Assembly (NCBI GenBank): GCA_022376925.1
Contig: JAIOJX010000032.1
Location: 100,928,794-100,992,793, forward strand
Length of the DNA: 64,000 nucleotides
Direction: 5' to 3'
From: Tragulus kanchil
Lineage: Eukaryota > Chordata > Mammalia > Artiodactyla > Tragulidae
The notes beneath the pieces are model-generated. The model made no database searches. It saw nothing but the letters and a program-made list of their open reading frames with translations, and had not been told where the DNA came from. A program made the translations under genes and the position numbers. This document shows positions 13,664-25,392 of the stretch, one piece after another; position 1 is the stretch's first letter, and each line of letters begins with the position of its first letter.

Positions 13664-14370
13664 GAAAGCTAAAGTAGCAGTTCTCATATTAGGCAAAAGA
13701 AACTTAAAAATAAATACTGTTAAAAAGAGACAAGGAAGGACAAGGATCTAGAATACCTCAATATATAAGGCAAATGTAAAGGTCAATAAAGGAGAAATCA
13801 CCAGTAACACGTTAATAATGGGGAACTCTAACATCTCACTTTCATCAATGGACAGATCATTAAAACAGAAAATCAATAAGGAGACACAGGCCTTCAATGA
13901 CACAATAGGTCAAATGAACTTAATTGATAATTCTAAAACATTCTATGCAAAAACAACAGAACACACTTTTTTCTCAAGTGCACATGGAACATTCTCCAGG
14001 ATAAATCACATCTTGAGCCACAAAGTAAGCCTCAGGAAATTTAAGAAAACTTAAAGTCATATCAAGCATCTTTTCTGACTACACACTACAAGATTAGAAG
14101 TAAGGTACAGGAAAAAGACTGTTAAAACACACACACCCACACACACTCACATGGAGGCTAAACAGTATATTACTAAACAACCAATGGATCACAGCAGAAA
14201 TCAAAGAAGGAATAAAAAATACCTAGAGACAAGAAACAATAAAAACGCCATGATATAAAACCTATTGGATACAGCAAAAACAGTTCTAGGAGGGAAGTTT
14301 ATAACAATACAATCTTACCTCAGGAAACAAGAAAAATTTTGAACATCCTTATTTCACACCTAGAGATCCA
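13664..14370 (+). mobile_element. L1 ORF2 endonuclease-region remnant (repeated 14763-15469)
   Basis: Sense L1 ORF2 5' part, broken. The 78-codon open stretch at 13818-14054 reads the expected endonuclease-domain text (SPMDRS-like 'SSMDRS', 'FSSAHGTFSRINHIL'). Decayed, non-functional. Confidence 0.8.
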
Positions 14371-14645
14371 TATGGCTACAGACCATAGGGTTGCAAAGAG
14401 TTGGGACACGACTGAAGCAACTTAGCAGGCATATGACATGCAATCCCACTCCTGGGTATATACCCGGAGAAAAACATGGTCGGAAAGAATATGAAAGCCT
14501 AGTGATCAATGCAGCACTGCTTACCAAGCCAAGATTTGGAAGCAACCTCAATGTCCATCGACAGGAATGGATAAAGAATACGTGGTATATACATATATAT
14601 ATGTATATATATACCAAAACCAGACAAAAATACTACCAAAAAAAA
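14371..14645 (+). mobile_element. Misplaced L1 3' UTR piece with Bov-tA tail fragment (repeated 15470-15744)
   Basis: Between the endonuclease and reverse transcriptase parts of the L1 lies a 58 bp Bov-tA 3' end (ggttgcaaagagttgggaca, to about 14428). It is followed by L1 3' UTR-like text (cccactcctgggtatatacc; gcaacctcaatgtccatcga), a TATA palindrome at 14585-14613 and a poly-A. This is out of L1 order, which suggests a later insertion or rearrangement that replaced part of ORF2. Confidence 0.6.
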
Positions 14646-15744
14646 AAAAAATTACAGGTTATCACTAACAAACATAGATGCAAAAATCCTCAATAAAATA
14701 CTACCATATCAAATCCAACAATACATGAAGAAGATCAAACACCATGAAATTCAACAGGTTAGGAAAGCTAAAGTAGCAGTTCTCATATTAGGCAAAAGAA
14801 ACTTAAAAATAAATACTGTTAAAAAGAGACAAGGAAGGACAAGGATCTAGAATACCTCAATATATAAGGCAAATGTAAAGGTCAATAAAGGAGAAATCAC
14901 CAGTAACACGTTAATAATGGGGAACTCTAACATCTCACTTTCATCAATGGACAGATCATTAAAACAGAAAATCAATAAGGAGACACAGGCCTTCAATGAC
15001 ACAATAGGTCAAATGAACTTAATTGATAATTCTAAAACATTCTATGCAAAAACAACAGAACACACTTTTTTCTCAAGTGCACATGGAACATTCTCCAGGA
15101 TAAATCACATCTTGAGCCACAAAGTAAGCCTCAGGAAATTTAAGAAAACTTAAAGTCATATCAAGCATCTTTTCTGACTACACACTACAAGATTAGAAGT
15201 AAGGTACAGGAAAAAGACTGTTAAAACACACACACCCACACACACTCACATGGAGGCTAAACAGTATATTACTAAACAACCAATGGATCACAGCAGAAAT
15301 CAAAGAAGGAATAAAAAATACCTAGAGACAAGAAACAATAAAAACGCCATGATATAAAACCTATTGGATACAGCAAAAACAGTTCTAGGAGGGAAGTTTA
15401 TAACAATACAATCTTACCTCAGGAAACAAGAAAAATTTTGAACATCCTTATTTCACACCTAGAGATCCATATGGCTACAGACCATAGGGTTGCAAAGAGT
15501 TGGGACACGACTGAAGCAACTTAGCAGGCATATGACATGCAATCCCACTCCTGGGTATATACCCGGAGAAAAACATGGTCGGAAAGAATATGAAAGCCTA
15601 GTGATCAATGCAGCACTGCTTACCAAGCCAAGATTTGGAAGCAACCTCAATGTCCATCGACAGGAATGGATAAAGAATACGTGGTATATACATATATATA
15701 TGTATATATATACCAAAACCAGACAAAAATACTACCAAAAAAAA

Positions 15745-17084
15745 AAAAAATTACAGGTTATCACTAACAAACATAGATGCAAAAATCCTCAATAAAATAC
15801 TACCATATCAAATCCAACAATACATGAAGAAGATCAAACACCATGATCCAGGGGGATTTATCCCAGAATGCAAGATTCTTCATATATATACTCAAATCAG
15901 TGTGAGACACGACATAAACAAACTGAAGAATAAAAACCATATGATCATCTCAACAGATGGAGAAAATGCTTTTGATAAAATTCAATAAATGATAAAAATT
16001 CTCCAGAAAGTGAGCACAGAGAGAACTTACCTCAACACAATAAAGGCCATATATGACAAACCCACAGATAACAACATTCTCAATAGTGAAAAGCTGAAGG
16101 CATTTCCTCTAAGACCAGGATCAAGACAAGGGTGTCCACTGTTGTCACTTTCATTTAATATAGTTTTGGAAGTTCTGGCCACAACAATCAGAGAAGAAAG
16201 AGAAATAAAAGGAATCCAAATTGGAAAAGAAGTAAAACTGTCACTGTTTGCAGATGACATGATACTATACATGAAAAACCCTAAAGATACTACCAGAAAA
16301 CTACTAGAGTTCATCAGTGAATTCAGTAAAGCTGCAGGATACAAAATTAATACACAGAAATCTGTTGCATCCCTATATATTAACAACAGAAGCTCAAAAA
16401 GAAAAACTAAGGAAACAATCCAGTTTACCACTGCATCAAAAAGAATAAGGTAACTAGTAATAGATTTACCTAAGGAGACAAACAACCTATGGTCTGGAAA
16501 CCCTAAGATGCAGATGATATAAATCAAAGACAACAGAAACAAAAGGAAAGATATACCATGTGCTTGGATTGGAAACATCAATATTCTCAAAACAACTACA
16601 CTACTCAAGACAACCTACAGAGTCAATGCAATCCCTATCAAATTATCAATCACATTTTTTATAGAACTAGCAGAAAATTTTTAATTTTTATAGAAACACA
16701 AAAGGCCTTGAACATCCAAAGCAATCCTGAAAAAGAAAAACAGACCTTGAGGACTAAAGTTCCCTCACTTCAGACTATACTACAAAGCTAAAGGAATTAA
16801 AACAGTATGGTACTGGCACCAAAAAAAAAAAACAAAACAGAAATAAAGATCAACAGAACAGCACCAAAAAAGAAAAAAATACAGAAATAAACCCAAGCAC
16901 CTAAAGTTAATTAATCTATGACAAAAGAGGCAAGAATATACAATGCAGAAAAGACAGTCTCTTCAATAAGCAGTGCTGGGAAAACTGGACAACTTCAAGT
17001 AAAAGACTGAAAATAGAATATTCACTTACACCATTAGTGAAACATAAACTCAAAATAGATCAAATACCTAAATGCAAGACTGAG
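15745..17084 (+). mobile_element. L1 ORF2 reverse transcriptase remnant
   Basis: A sense open stretch at 15989-16453 reads as LINE-1 reverse transcriptase, including 'SRQGCPLL' and the catalytic FADD motif at 16247-16258, then '[18 protein letters not shown]'. Frame breaks before and after show it is dead. It continues 3' through the ORF2 C-terminus until interrupted by the SINE at 17085. Confidence 0.9.
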
Positions 17085-17392
17085 GGCTTCCCTGGTGGTC
17101 CAGTGGGTAAGGACACCATCTTGCAGTGCAAGGGGCGCCGGTTTGATCCCTGGCCTGGGAAGACCCCATGTGCCGCGGAGCGGCTGGACCGATGTGTCCA
17201 ATTACCGAGCCAGAGCTCTGGAGCGAATGCGCCCAGAGCAGTTGCTCTGCAACAACAGAGGCCACCGCGATGGGAGGCCCACAGGAGCCAAAGAACAAAG
17301 ATGGATGAAAATAGAGAAATGAAAGACCAATAGAAGTGGCCCGCCTGCCCCCCTCCCTTCCCAACCCCACCCCAAAAAAATTTAAAAAAAAT
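17085..17392 (+). mobile_element. Young tRNA-headed SINE with GC-rich body, copy 2
   Basis: Inserted in the L1 ORF2/3' region. Head starts ggcttccctggtggtccagt; B box ggtttgatccc at about 17141-17151. Ends in an AAATTTAAAA/AATAAA tail. Target-site duplication of 15 bp, aaatgcaagactgag (17070-17084) against aaatgtaagactgag (17393-17407), one mismatch. Because it splits the L1 it is younger than that L1. Confidence 0.93.
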
Positions 17393-17407
17393 AAATGTAA
17401 GACTGAG

Positions 17408-17935
17408 AACTATAGAACTCTTATAGGAAAACATAGGCAGAACATTCATTGACATAAATCACAGCAAAATCTTCTTTGATCCACCTCATAGAGCAATGAA
17501 AATAAAAGCACAAGTAAGTATATGGGACCTATTAAACATACCTGCTTCTGCACAGCAAAGGAAAACCATCAACAAAACAAGACAACCCACACAATGGGAG
17601 AAAATATTTGCAAATGATGTGACTGACAAGGGTTTAATTTCCAAAATATAAACAGCTCATGCGGTTCAGTGTATTTTAAAAAATTAAAAAATGGGCTGAA
17701 GATCTAAATAGACATTTTTCCAAGTAAGACATACAGATGGACAAAAAGCACATGAAAAGGTGCTCAACATCACTAATTATCAGAGAAATGCAAATCAAAA
17801 CTATGAGGTATCACCTCACACTGGTCAGAATGGTCATCATCATCAAAATGTCTACAAACAATGAACATTGGAAAAGGTGTGGAGAAAGAGGAACGTTCTT
17901 ACACTTGATAAATTACACCTGGATATGTATCCACC
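17408..17935 (+). mobile_element. L1 ORF2 end, continuation past the SINE
   Basis: Resumes the L1 text exactly where 17084 left off: 'ataggcagaacattcattgac', 'gggagaaaatatttgcaaatg', 'cacatgaaaaggtgctcaac', 'caaatcaaaactatgaggta'. No poly-A tail is seen at the end, so the 3' end is truncated or diverged. Confidence 0.85.
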
Positions 17936-18180
17936 CAACGTAGAGACTGCATCTAGTATCTCTTGTAACTAGATATGGCCATGTGACTGTGTTCTGGCCA
18001 ATGACATGCAGGCAGAAACGTCCCTAGCAGCACCTTCTGCAGATCCCTTCCACCATCCTGAAGCCTGGAACTACCTGCTCAGACTGTTAAGAGAGTAAAA
18101 TACTATCTTGTTTAAGCCATTCTTATTTTGAAAATTCCTGTCATTCATAGCTGAATCTCAGTAATACCCTACCCAGAATA
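17936..18180 (+). repeat. Probable ancient interspersed repeat, family not assigned
   Basis: The phrases 'gttctggccaatgacatg' and 'ctatcttgtttaagccat' are familiar from an old, widely dispersed mammalian repeat, but I cannot place the family with confidence from sequence alone. Confidence 0.35.
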
Positions 18181-18701
18181 CTTTGTTTTTATTTTTTTAA
18201 ACTTTTTATTTGGTATTGGGGTACAGCTGATTAACAATGCTGTGATAGTTTCAGGTGAACAGCAAAGGGACTCAGCCATACAAACATGTATCCATTCTCC
18301 CCCAAACTCCCCTCCCATCCAGGCTGCAACATAACATTGAGCAGAGGTCCATATGCTACACAGTAGGTGCTTGTTGGTTATCCATTTTAAATACAGCAGT
18401 GTGCACATGTCCACCTCAAAGTCCCTAAGTATCCCCTCCCCCTATTCTTCCTCTTGGCAATCAAAAGCTCTAAGTCTGTGACTCCTTTTCTGTTTTGTAA
18501 GTTCATTTGTAAAATGTCTACCAACAGAGGAATGGATAAAGTTGTGCTGTGTATGAACAATGGGATATTATTTAGTCATTAAAAACAATGAAATAATGCC
18601 ATGTGCAGCAACATGGATGGACCTAGAGACTGTCATACTGAGTGAAGTCAGAAGACAGGAGAAATATCATATCACATTCCTTATGTATGGAACCTAAACA
18701 G
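18181..18701 (-). mobile_element. 5'-inverted (twin-primed) L1 3' end
   Basis: 18181-18510 is L1 3' UTR in antisense, starting with the poly-T (A-tail) and reading 'ggggtacagctgattaacaa', 'gtttcaggtgaacagcaaag'. From about 18511 the text switches to sense L1 ('gaggaatggataaagttgtg', 'gcaacatggatggacctaga'). An antisense 3' half joined to a sense 5' half is the classic product of twin priming. Confidence 0.8.
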
Positions 18702-20844
18702 AATACATTAATATGCAAAATGCTTTCACTTATTTCAAATTTCGAAGTGTACTGAACTGCCATCCATGAACTACTGGAAATAAACCATAATTCATAGCTC
18801 ACACAATTTCTTGGATTAAAGAATTCTACAAAATTATCACTCATTAGTGGTCCATTTTTCCCCCGAATTCTAGCCTAATTATACAAAATACTCTCTAAAG
18901 CAACTGGAAAACCTAGACTTACCCCAAATCCATCCTTTTAAAATTTTACATTTGATAGGGTGAAGAGCTGTTATACGAAAGAGATAAACTGTTTATATTA
19001 TTCTATAACCAGAACTGGGAATAACTGATACAAACTCTTCCAACTAACAGAGTCATCTGCTCCATGAAACCCCTCTCACCTCCTTTTTCACCATTCAAGC
19101 CTACACTGAAAAGTTCCTTTTTAATATTACACTGCATCCTGAGTATACTTTTTCACAGGATGTGTAACACCAACATTCATTGATTTTTCCGTTCACTTCC
19201 CCATACTACATGGGACGGCGTTGGAGGTAAGGTCCCCTGTAGTTTTTTTCTATTGCTGGGGCTGGCAATAGATGATAAACCCAACAAAATGGAGCACAGA
19301 GAGGTTAAGAATTTGCCCACTCAACTATGAAGCAGCACTGCTGGAATTAAAACCCCGGAAGCACGCACCATCCAGTATTCAATCAGGGGAAGCTCAGCTG
19401 TCTGTCAAGCTCATCTAAATCAAGCCTAACTCCCCTTCCAATTCTAGGATTTTTCAGATTATACACCTATGGATCATTTCACACTCAAGGGTATAAGCCT
19501 TGTGAGCCAGTCTAGTTTCTTGACCTTAGTTATCATCTTCTGGATGCTTTCCAGCTTTTCTTGAAACACAATATCCAGGACTTCATATGGTTGTAGTATG
19601 GAATTGTAAATACATGACTGTTTCACACGAAGACTATACGTTTTCCAATAACTAGTATCACCCCCACTGAAATCTAGCCTCCTTCACCAGAAGCACAGGT
19701 CATATTGTTTTATGAAAACTAACTTGAAATACTTCTCTTCCTATATATTATTCCATATTAATTCATCTAAAATACATTAATATGCAAAATGCTTTCACTT
19801 ATTTCAAATTTCGAAGTGTACTGAACTGCCATCCATGAACTACTGGAAATAAACCATAATTCATAGCTCACACAATTTCTTGGATTAAAGAATTCTACAA
19901 AATTATCACTCATTAGTGGTCCATTTTTCCCCCGAATTCTAGCCTAATTATACAAAATACTCTCTAAAGCAACTGGAAAACCTAGACTTACCCCAAATCC
20001 ATCCTTTTAAAATTTTACATTTGATAGGGTGAAGAGCTGTTATACGAAAGAGATAAACTGTTTATATTATTCTATAACCAGAACTGGGAATAACTGATAC
20101 AAACTCTTCCAACTAACAGAGTCATCTGCTCCATGAAACCCCTCTCACCTCCTTTTTCACCATTCAAGCCTACACTGAAAAGTTCCTTTTTAATATTACA
20201 CTGCATCCTGAGTATACTTTTTCACAGGATGTGTAACACCAACATTCATTGATTTTTCCGTTCACTTCCCCATACTACATGGGACGGCGTTGGAGGTAAG
20301 GTCCCCTGTAGTTTTTTTCTATTGCTGGGGCTGGCAATAGATGATAAACCCAACAAAATGGAGCACAGAGAGGTTAAGAATTTGCCCACTCAACTATGAA
20401 GCAGCACTGCTGGAATTAAAACCCCGGAAGCACGCACCATCCAGTATTCAATCAGGGGAAGCTCAGCTGTCTGTCAAGCTCATCTAAATCAAGCCTAACT
20501 CCCCTTCCAATTCTAGGATTTTTCAGATTATACACCTATGGATCATTTCACACTCAAGGGTATAAGCCTTGTGAGCCAGTCTAGTTTCTTGACCTTAGTT
20601 ATCATCTTCTGGATGCTTTCCAGCTTTTCTTGAAACACAATATCCAGGACTTCATATGGTTGTAGTATGGAATTGTAAATACATGACTGTTTCACACGAA
20701 GACTATACGTTTTCCAATAACTAGTATCACCCCCACTGAAATCTAGCCTCCTTCACCAGAAGCACAGGTCATATTGTTTTATGAAAACTAACTTGAAATA
20801 CTTCTCTTCCTATATATTATTCCATATTAATTCATCTAAAATAC
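18702..20844. repeat. Direct duplication 6 (18702-19770 and 19771-20844)
   Basis: 1069 bp unit starting aatacattaatatgc, virtually identical in both copies. Content is unique intron DNA apart from a weak MIR-like stretch (gagcacagagaggttaagaa near 19290). The second copy leads into different sequence after ttcatctaaaatac. Confidence 0.95.
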
Positions 20845-21155
20845 TTAATTCAACTTTAATATCATAATTTAAAACATTAACAAATCTAAAAGAAATAAAC
20901 AAATATAAGATTTATTAACATTTTATTAAAATTCTAATTTGACAGATATCTTTTATTAAAATCTAATAAAGGAACAATTAAAAATATTGTATATTTTAGG
21001 TCTAAATTATAATCTATTTGTCTATGAGGCTCAAATAAAGCAAGGAACTGTCAGAATGTCATTCTGTTGTAAAGGCTATAAGCATACTATATAATGCATA
21101 TGATTTGAATTATTATATTATCATATAGTGTATACAATGTATAGTCTTAATACTA
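20845..21155. other. Intronic DNA, very AT-rich, nothing recognised
   Basis: TTAAA/TTTATTAAAAT-rich sequence with no recognisable gene or repeat. Confidence 0.5.
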
Positions 21156-21484
21156 CACAGCAATGGGAATGAATTAATTATAACTACATATAATGATGTG
21201 CATAAATCTCACAAACATAATCTCAAGTGAGTAAATAAGACAAATATGACTATATTCCCATGAAGTTCAAAAACAGATAAAATTGTAATCCACGGATAGT
21301 GGTGACCTTTGGTGGAGGCAGGAGATGGAGAAAGTAACGAAAATGGGATACAAGGCTGGGGGTCTGTGGGATACTGGTCAATTTTTGTGCTTTTAAGTAG
21401 CAGTTATTCAGCTATGTTCACTCTGTGAGAATTCAATGAGAAATCATTTAGAATGTATGTACCACTTCACATGCAATTCAATTT
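21156..21484 (+). mobile_element. Old L1 3' UTR fragment
   Basis: Order typical of older L1 3' ends: 'ataaatctcacaaacataat', 'cccatgaagttcaaaaacag', 'ggatagtggtgacctttggt', 'gtgagaattcaatgagaaat', ending near 'caattcaatttaaaaagtt'. Diverged. Confidence 0.65.
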
Positions 21485-21500
21485 AAAAAGTTATGAAAGA

Positions 21501-21665
21501 TGGGGCTTCCCTTGTGGCTCAGTGGATAAGAACCCATCTGCCAGTGCAGGAGACACAGGCTCAATCCCTGATCTGGGAAGATCCCACATACCGCAGAGCA
21601 GCTAAACCCACACATCAACAAAGACCCAGCACAGCCAGAAATAAATAAAGTTTTTTTTTAAAAAA
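21501..21665 (+). mobile_element. Short CHR-type SINE
   Basis: tRNA-like head (cttgtggctcagtggataag; B box ggctcaatccc) and a short body with 'cagccagaaataaataaag' tail plus poly-T/A. Flanked by a perfect 16 bp target-site duplication, aaaaagttatgaaaga, at 21485-21500 and 21666-21681. Confidence 0.88.
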
Positions 21666-21681
21666 AAAAAGTTATGAAAGA

Positions 21682-21988
21682 ATGTTTGGATGACACTACA
21701 CCCTGCCTAGCCAATCACAAGCCAAGGGACACTACGTCCCAGCAAGCAGGGCCTCGTGAGTGCATCAGTCACCCTTATTCAGTGTATCAGACATGTTCTG
21801 ACCCCTACCTTCACCAGACTTCTGGGAAAATAACACAAGCCTCCTTTCCTCTTCACCTGCGGTGAAACAAAACAGTCTTATTGTTTTCCTCCAAATTTCC
21901 TTACCCTCAAAGTCCTTTAAAATTCTAAAAAGGAGAGTTCTGAACAGGAAGCAGAAGACTTTGGTTTTTTTTGATATGACACTGACTA
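21682..21988. other. Intronic DNA, nothing recognised
   Basis: A 63-codon open frame here shows no domain; no repeat recognised. Confidence 0.5.
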
Positions 21989-22672
21989 AGCAAGTACGAT
22001 GAGCAACTTAGATATGCAGATGACACCACTCTTATGGCAGAAAGTGAAAAGGAACTAAAGAGCCTCTTAATGAAGGTGAAAGAGGAGAGTGAAAAAGCTG
22101 GCCTAAAACTCAACATTCCAAATCAAAGACCATGGTATCAGGTCCCATCACTTTATGGCAAACAGATGGGCAAACAATGGAAACAGTGACAGACTTTATT
22201 TTCTTGGGCTTCAAAGTCACGTGGATGGTGACTGCAGCCATGAAATTAAAAGACGCTTGCTCCTTGGAAGAAAAGCTATGACAAGCCTAGACAGAGTATT
22301 CAAAAGCAGAGACATCACTTTGCCAACAAAAGTCCATATAGTCAAAGCTATGGTCTTCCCAGAAGTCATGTATGGATATGAGAGCTGGACCATAAGGAAG
22401 TCAGAGCACCGAAGAATTGATGCCTTTGAACTGTGATGTTGGAGAAGGCTCTTGAAGGTGTTGGGAGTCCCTTGAATTCTGGGATCAAACCAGTTGATCC
22501 TAAAGGAAGTCAATCCTGAATATTCACTGGAAGGACTGATGGTAAAGCTGAAGCTCCAAAAACAAAACAAAAAAAAAAGGTGAAGCTCCAATACTTTGGC
22601 CACCTAATGGGAAGAGCTGACTCACTGGAAAAGAGCCCAATGTTGGAGATAATAGAAGGCAAAAGGAAATGA
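21989..22672 (+). mobile_element. BovB (RTE) retrotransposon ORF fragment
   Basis: 5'-truncated BovB. It starts at the reverse transcriptase catalytic motif: YADD is readable at 22013-22024, followed by TTLMAESEK and KSLLMKVKEESEKAGLKLN. After a frame break, 'DGDCSHEIKRRLLLGRKAM' and 'VHIVKAMVFPEVMYGYESWT' follow (22225-22400). Several frameshifts and stops make it dead. At 22546-22590 the phrase gaagctccaa occurs twice around an A-rich insertion. Confidence 0.92.
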
Positions 22673-22884
22673 TTGAGTAACTGAACTGATGAGTACCTTA
22701 TATACAAATGTTATTTATTCCCCTGAACTCTAAAAGTAAATTTTACCCCAAGTTTACAGATGAAAAAACTAGAATTAGAGAATAATGAGGAATAAAATAA
22801 TTTATCTGCCTCCAATACACAAACTCAAAACTCACTTCCCAATATCTAGGCTCTCTTGATTGTAACACGTCAAGAGTGCTTTCA

Positions 22885-23260
22885 ATTCATTTCAGTTGCT
22901 CAGTCACATCAGCCTCTGCAACCCCATGGACTGCAGCACGACAGGCTTCCCTGTCCTTCACCATCCCATGAAGCTTGCTCAAACTCATGTCCATTGAGTC
23001 AGTAATGCCATCCAACCATCTCATCCTCTATTGTTCCCTTCTCCTTCAACTCTTCCCAACATCAGGGTCTTTTCCAATGAGTTGTCTCTTTGCATCAGGT
23101 GGCCAAAGTATTGGAGCTTCAGCTTCACCATCAGTCCTTCCAATGAACATTCAGGGTTGATTTCCTTTAGGGTTGACTGGCTTGATCTCCTTGAAGTGTA
23201 AGGGACACTCAGTAGTCTTTTCCATCACCACAGTTCAAAGGTGCTTATTTGCATGTTCAT
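22885..23260 (-). mobile_element. BovB-derived 3' segment (Bov-A/ART2-type), antisense (repeated 24035-24410)
   Basis: The minus strand reads the BovB 3' region ('ggtgaagctgaagctccaat', 'actttggccacctgatgcaa') running into the 3' end at about 22885 (tgactgagcaactgaaatg). It is inverted with respect to the BovB piece ending at 22672 and complementary to its last 150-200 bp. Confidence 0.85.
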
Positions 23261-23544
23261 CTTTTTATAGCCAGTGTTTTAGCTGAGAAATCAGGTCACA
23301 GTGAAAGGATGGAGTAAGGAAAAGTCAAGAAAGAACTGTAATGTTCAGCTAAAATGCAGAATGGAGTAGGGCTGTGGCCTTTGCTATGTATCAGAATATA
23401 TGAAAGCTGACTGCCTAATTTCAGGAAAATAAAATGTGGACTGAAATAATTCCATAATACCTAATATGCACTAAATTTAAATGAGAGAACAAACTCATAC
23501 GCCCTTGAAGACCATTTTCTCTTATTTTTATTCCCTGTTGGTCT

Positions 23545-23680
23545 GAACATTCATTTATTCATTCATTCATTCAACAAATATTTTCTGAGCATCAACTGCA
23601 TGCTAGCCATTGCTCCAAATGCTGAAAATGCAGGTATAAATGGAACTATATGAGACAATGGTGATATAACGACAAAAATG
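23545..23680 (-). repeat. L2 3' end, antisense (repeated 24695-24830)
   Basis: 'ttcattcattcattcaacaa' followed by 'attttctgagcatcaactgc' and 'catgctagccattgctcc' is the reverse of the L2 3' terminus with its (TGAA)n-type tail. Confidence 0.75.
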
Positions 23681-24949
23681 AAAATCAAGCTGAGTACTGG
23701 AGTAACAAGAATGACTGGGATCAAGGCGGGAAAATTATTTTAAATAGATCAGGAAAGGCCTGAGAATGTGATTTTTTTGTCTATAGCAAGGCTTCCCAGG
23801 TGGCACTAGTGGTAAAGAATACACTTGCCAAACTGAACTGATGAGTACCTTATATACAAATGTTATTTATTCCCTGAACTCTAAAAGTAAATTTTACCCC
23901 AAGTTTACAGATGAAAAACTAGAATTAGAGAATAATGAGGAATAAAATAATTTATCTGCCTCCAATACACAAACTCAAAACTCACTTCCCAATATCTAGG
24001 CTCTCTTGATTGTAACACGTCAAGAGTGCTTTCAATTCATTTCAGTTGCTCAGTCACATCAGCCTCTGCAACCCCATGGACTGCAGCACGACAGGCTTCC
24101 CTGTCCTTCACCATCCCATGAAGCTTGCTCAAACTCATGTCCATTGAGTCAGTAATGCCATCCAACCATCTCATCCTCTATTGTTCCCTTCTCCTTCAAC
24201 TCTTCCCAACATCAGGGTCTTTTCCAATGAGTTGTCTCTTTGCATCAGGTGGCCAAAGTATTGGAGCTTCAGCTTCACCATCAGTCCTTCCAATGAACAT
24301 TCAGGGTTGATTTCCTTTAGGGTTGACTGGCTTGATCTCCTTGAAGTGTAAGGGACACTCAGTAGTCTTTTCCATCACCACAGTTCAAAGGTGCTTATTT
24401 GCATGTTCATCTTTTTATAGCCAGTGTTTTAGCTGAGAAATCAGGTCACAGTGAAAGGATGGAGTAAGGAAAAGTCAAGAAAGAACTGTAATGTTCAGCT
24501 AAAATGCAGAATGGAGTAGGGCTGTGGCCTTTGCTATGTATCAGAATATATGAAAGCTGACTGCCTAATTTCAGGAAAATAAAATGTGGACTGAAATAAT
24601 TCCATAATACCTAATATGCACTAAATTTAAATGAGAGAACAAACTCATACGCCCTTGAAGACCATTTTCTCTTATTTTTATTCCCTGTTGGTCTGAACAT
24701 TCATTTATTCATTCATTCATTCAACAAATATTTTCTGAGCATCAACTGCATGCTAGCCATTGCTCCAAATGCTGAAAATGCAGGTATAAATGGAACTATA
24801 TGAGACAATGGTGATATAACGACAAAAATGAAAATCAAGCTGAGTACTGGAGTAACAAGAATGACTGGGATCAAGGCGGGAAAATTATTTTAAATAGATC
24901 AGGAAAGGCCTGAGAATGTGATTTTTTTGTCTATAGCAAGGCTTCCCAG

Positions 24950-25165
24950 GTGGCACTAGTGGTAAAGAATACACTTGCCAAAGCATAAAACATGAGAGGT
25001 GGGTTTGATCCCTAGATTAGGAAGATCCCCTGGAGAAGGGAATGGCAATCCACTCCAATATTCTTGCCAGGAGAATTCCATGGACAGAGGAGCCTGATGG
25101 ACTACAGTCTAGGGTGTCACAACGAGTCGGACACAAATAGAGTGACTGAGCCCACACACACTCAC
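24950..25165 (+). mobile_element. Bov-tA-type SINE
   Basis: Full sense element: 'ggcttcccaggtggcactag' head, B box gggtttgatccc at 25002, 'actccaatattcttgccagg', 'catggacagaggagcctgat', 'gagtcggacacaaatagagt' end. Confidence 0.88.
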
Positions 25166-25392
25166 TGCTAAAGCTACCTAATCTTTGAGGACAACTGATA
25201 GGGAGTGATATGCTGTATTCTGCTTTATTTTCAAAACTTACACTAGGTTGGACTATAATTTAGGACTACAGTTCTTTAAAACTTCAATGAAGAATTCCAC
25301 AGGAAAATCAACTTTAGAATTATTTAAGATGAATCATTTATATAGAGCCAGGGGGGAAGTGCTCCGGTAGAGATTATTTAAAACTGCTGGAG

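Larger units (their letters stand above)
13664..15846. repeat. Direct duplication 5 (13664-14762 and 14763-15846)
   Basis: 1099 bp unit starting gaaagctaaag. The first copy ends with about 15 stray bases (aaattcaacaggtt) not present at the end of the second copy, which runs on into L1 reverse transcriptase sequence. Confidence 0.94.
22679..24980. repeat. Direct duplication 7 (22679-23830 and 23831-24980)
   Basis: 1.15 kb unit starting aactgaactgatgag. The copies differ by one-base indels in C and A runs (22723, 22765). The first copy cuts a Bov-tA SINE off after about 25 bp, whereas the second copy reads through the whole SINE (24950-25165). The second copy's 3' side is therefore the natural sequence. 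Confidence 0.95.

Noticed and set aside
14585..14613. TATA palindrome as a replication or regulatory element
   Set aside because: It is a short alternating TA/CA stretch at the end of an L1 3' UTR piece, an expected low-complexity tail.
15989..16453. Reverse-transcriptase open frame as a host gene or retron-like system
   Set aside because: The FADD motif, flanking text and surrounding endonuclease remnant identify a dead LINE-1. The frame is broken on both sides.
16027..16608. 193-codon minus-strand open frame
   Set aside because: It is the shadow of L1 reverse transcriptase on the plus strand; hydrophobic bias comes from the complement of A-rich L1 sequence.
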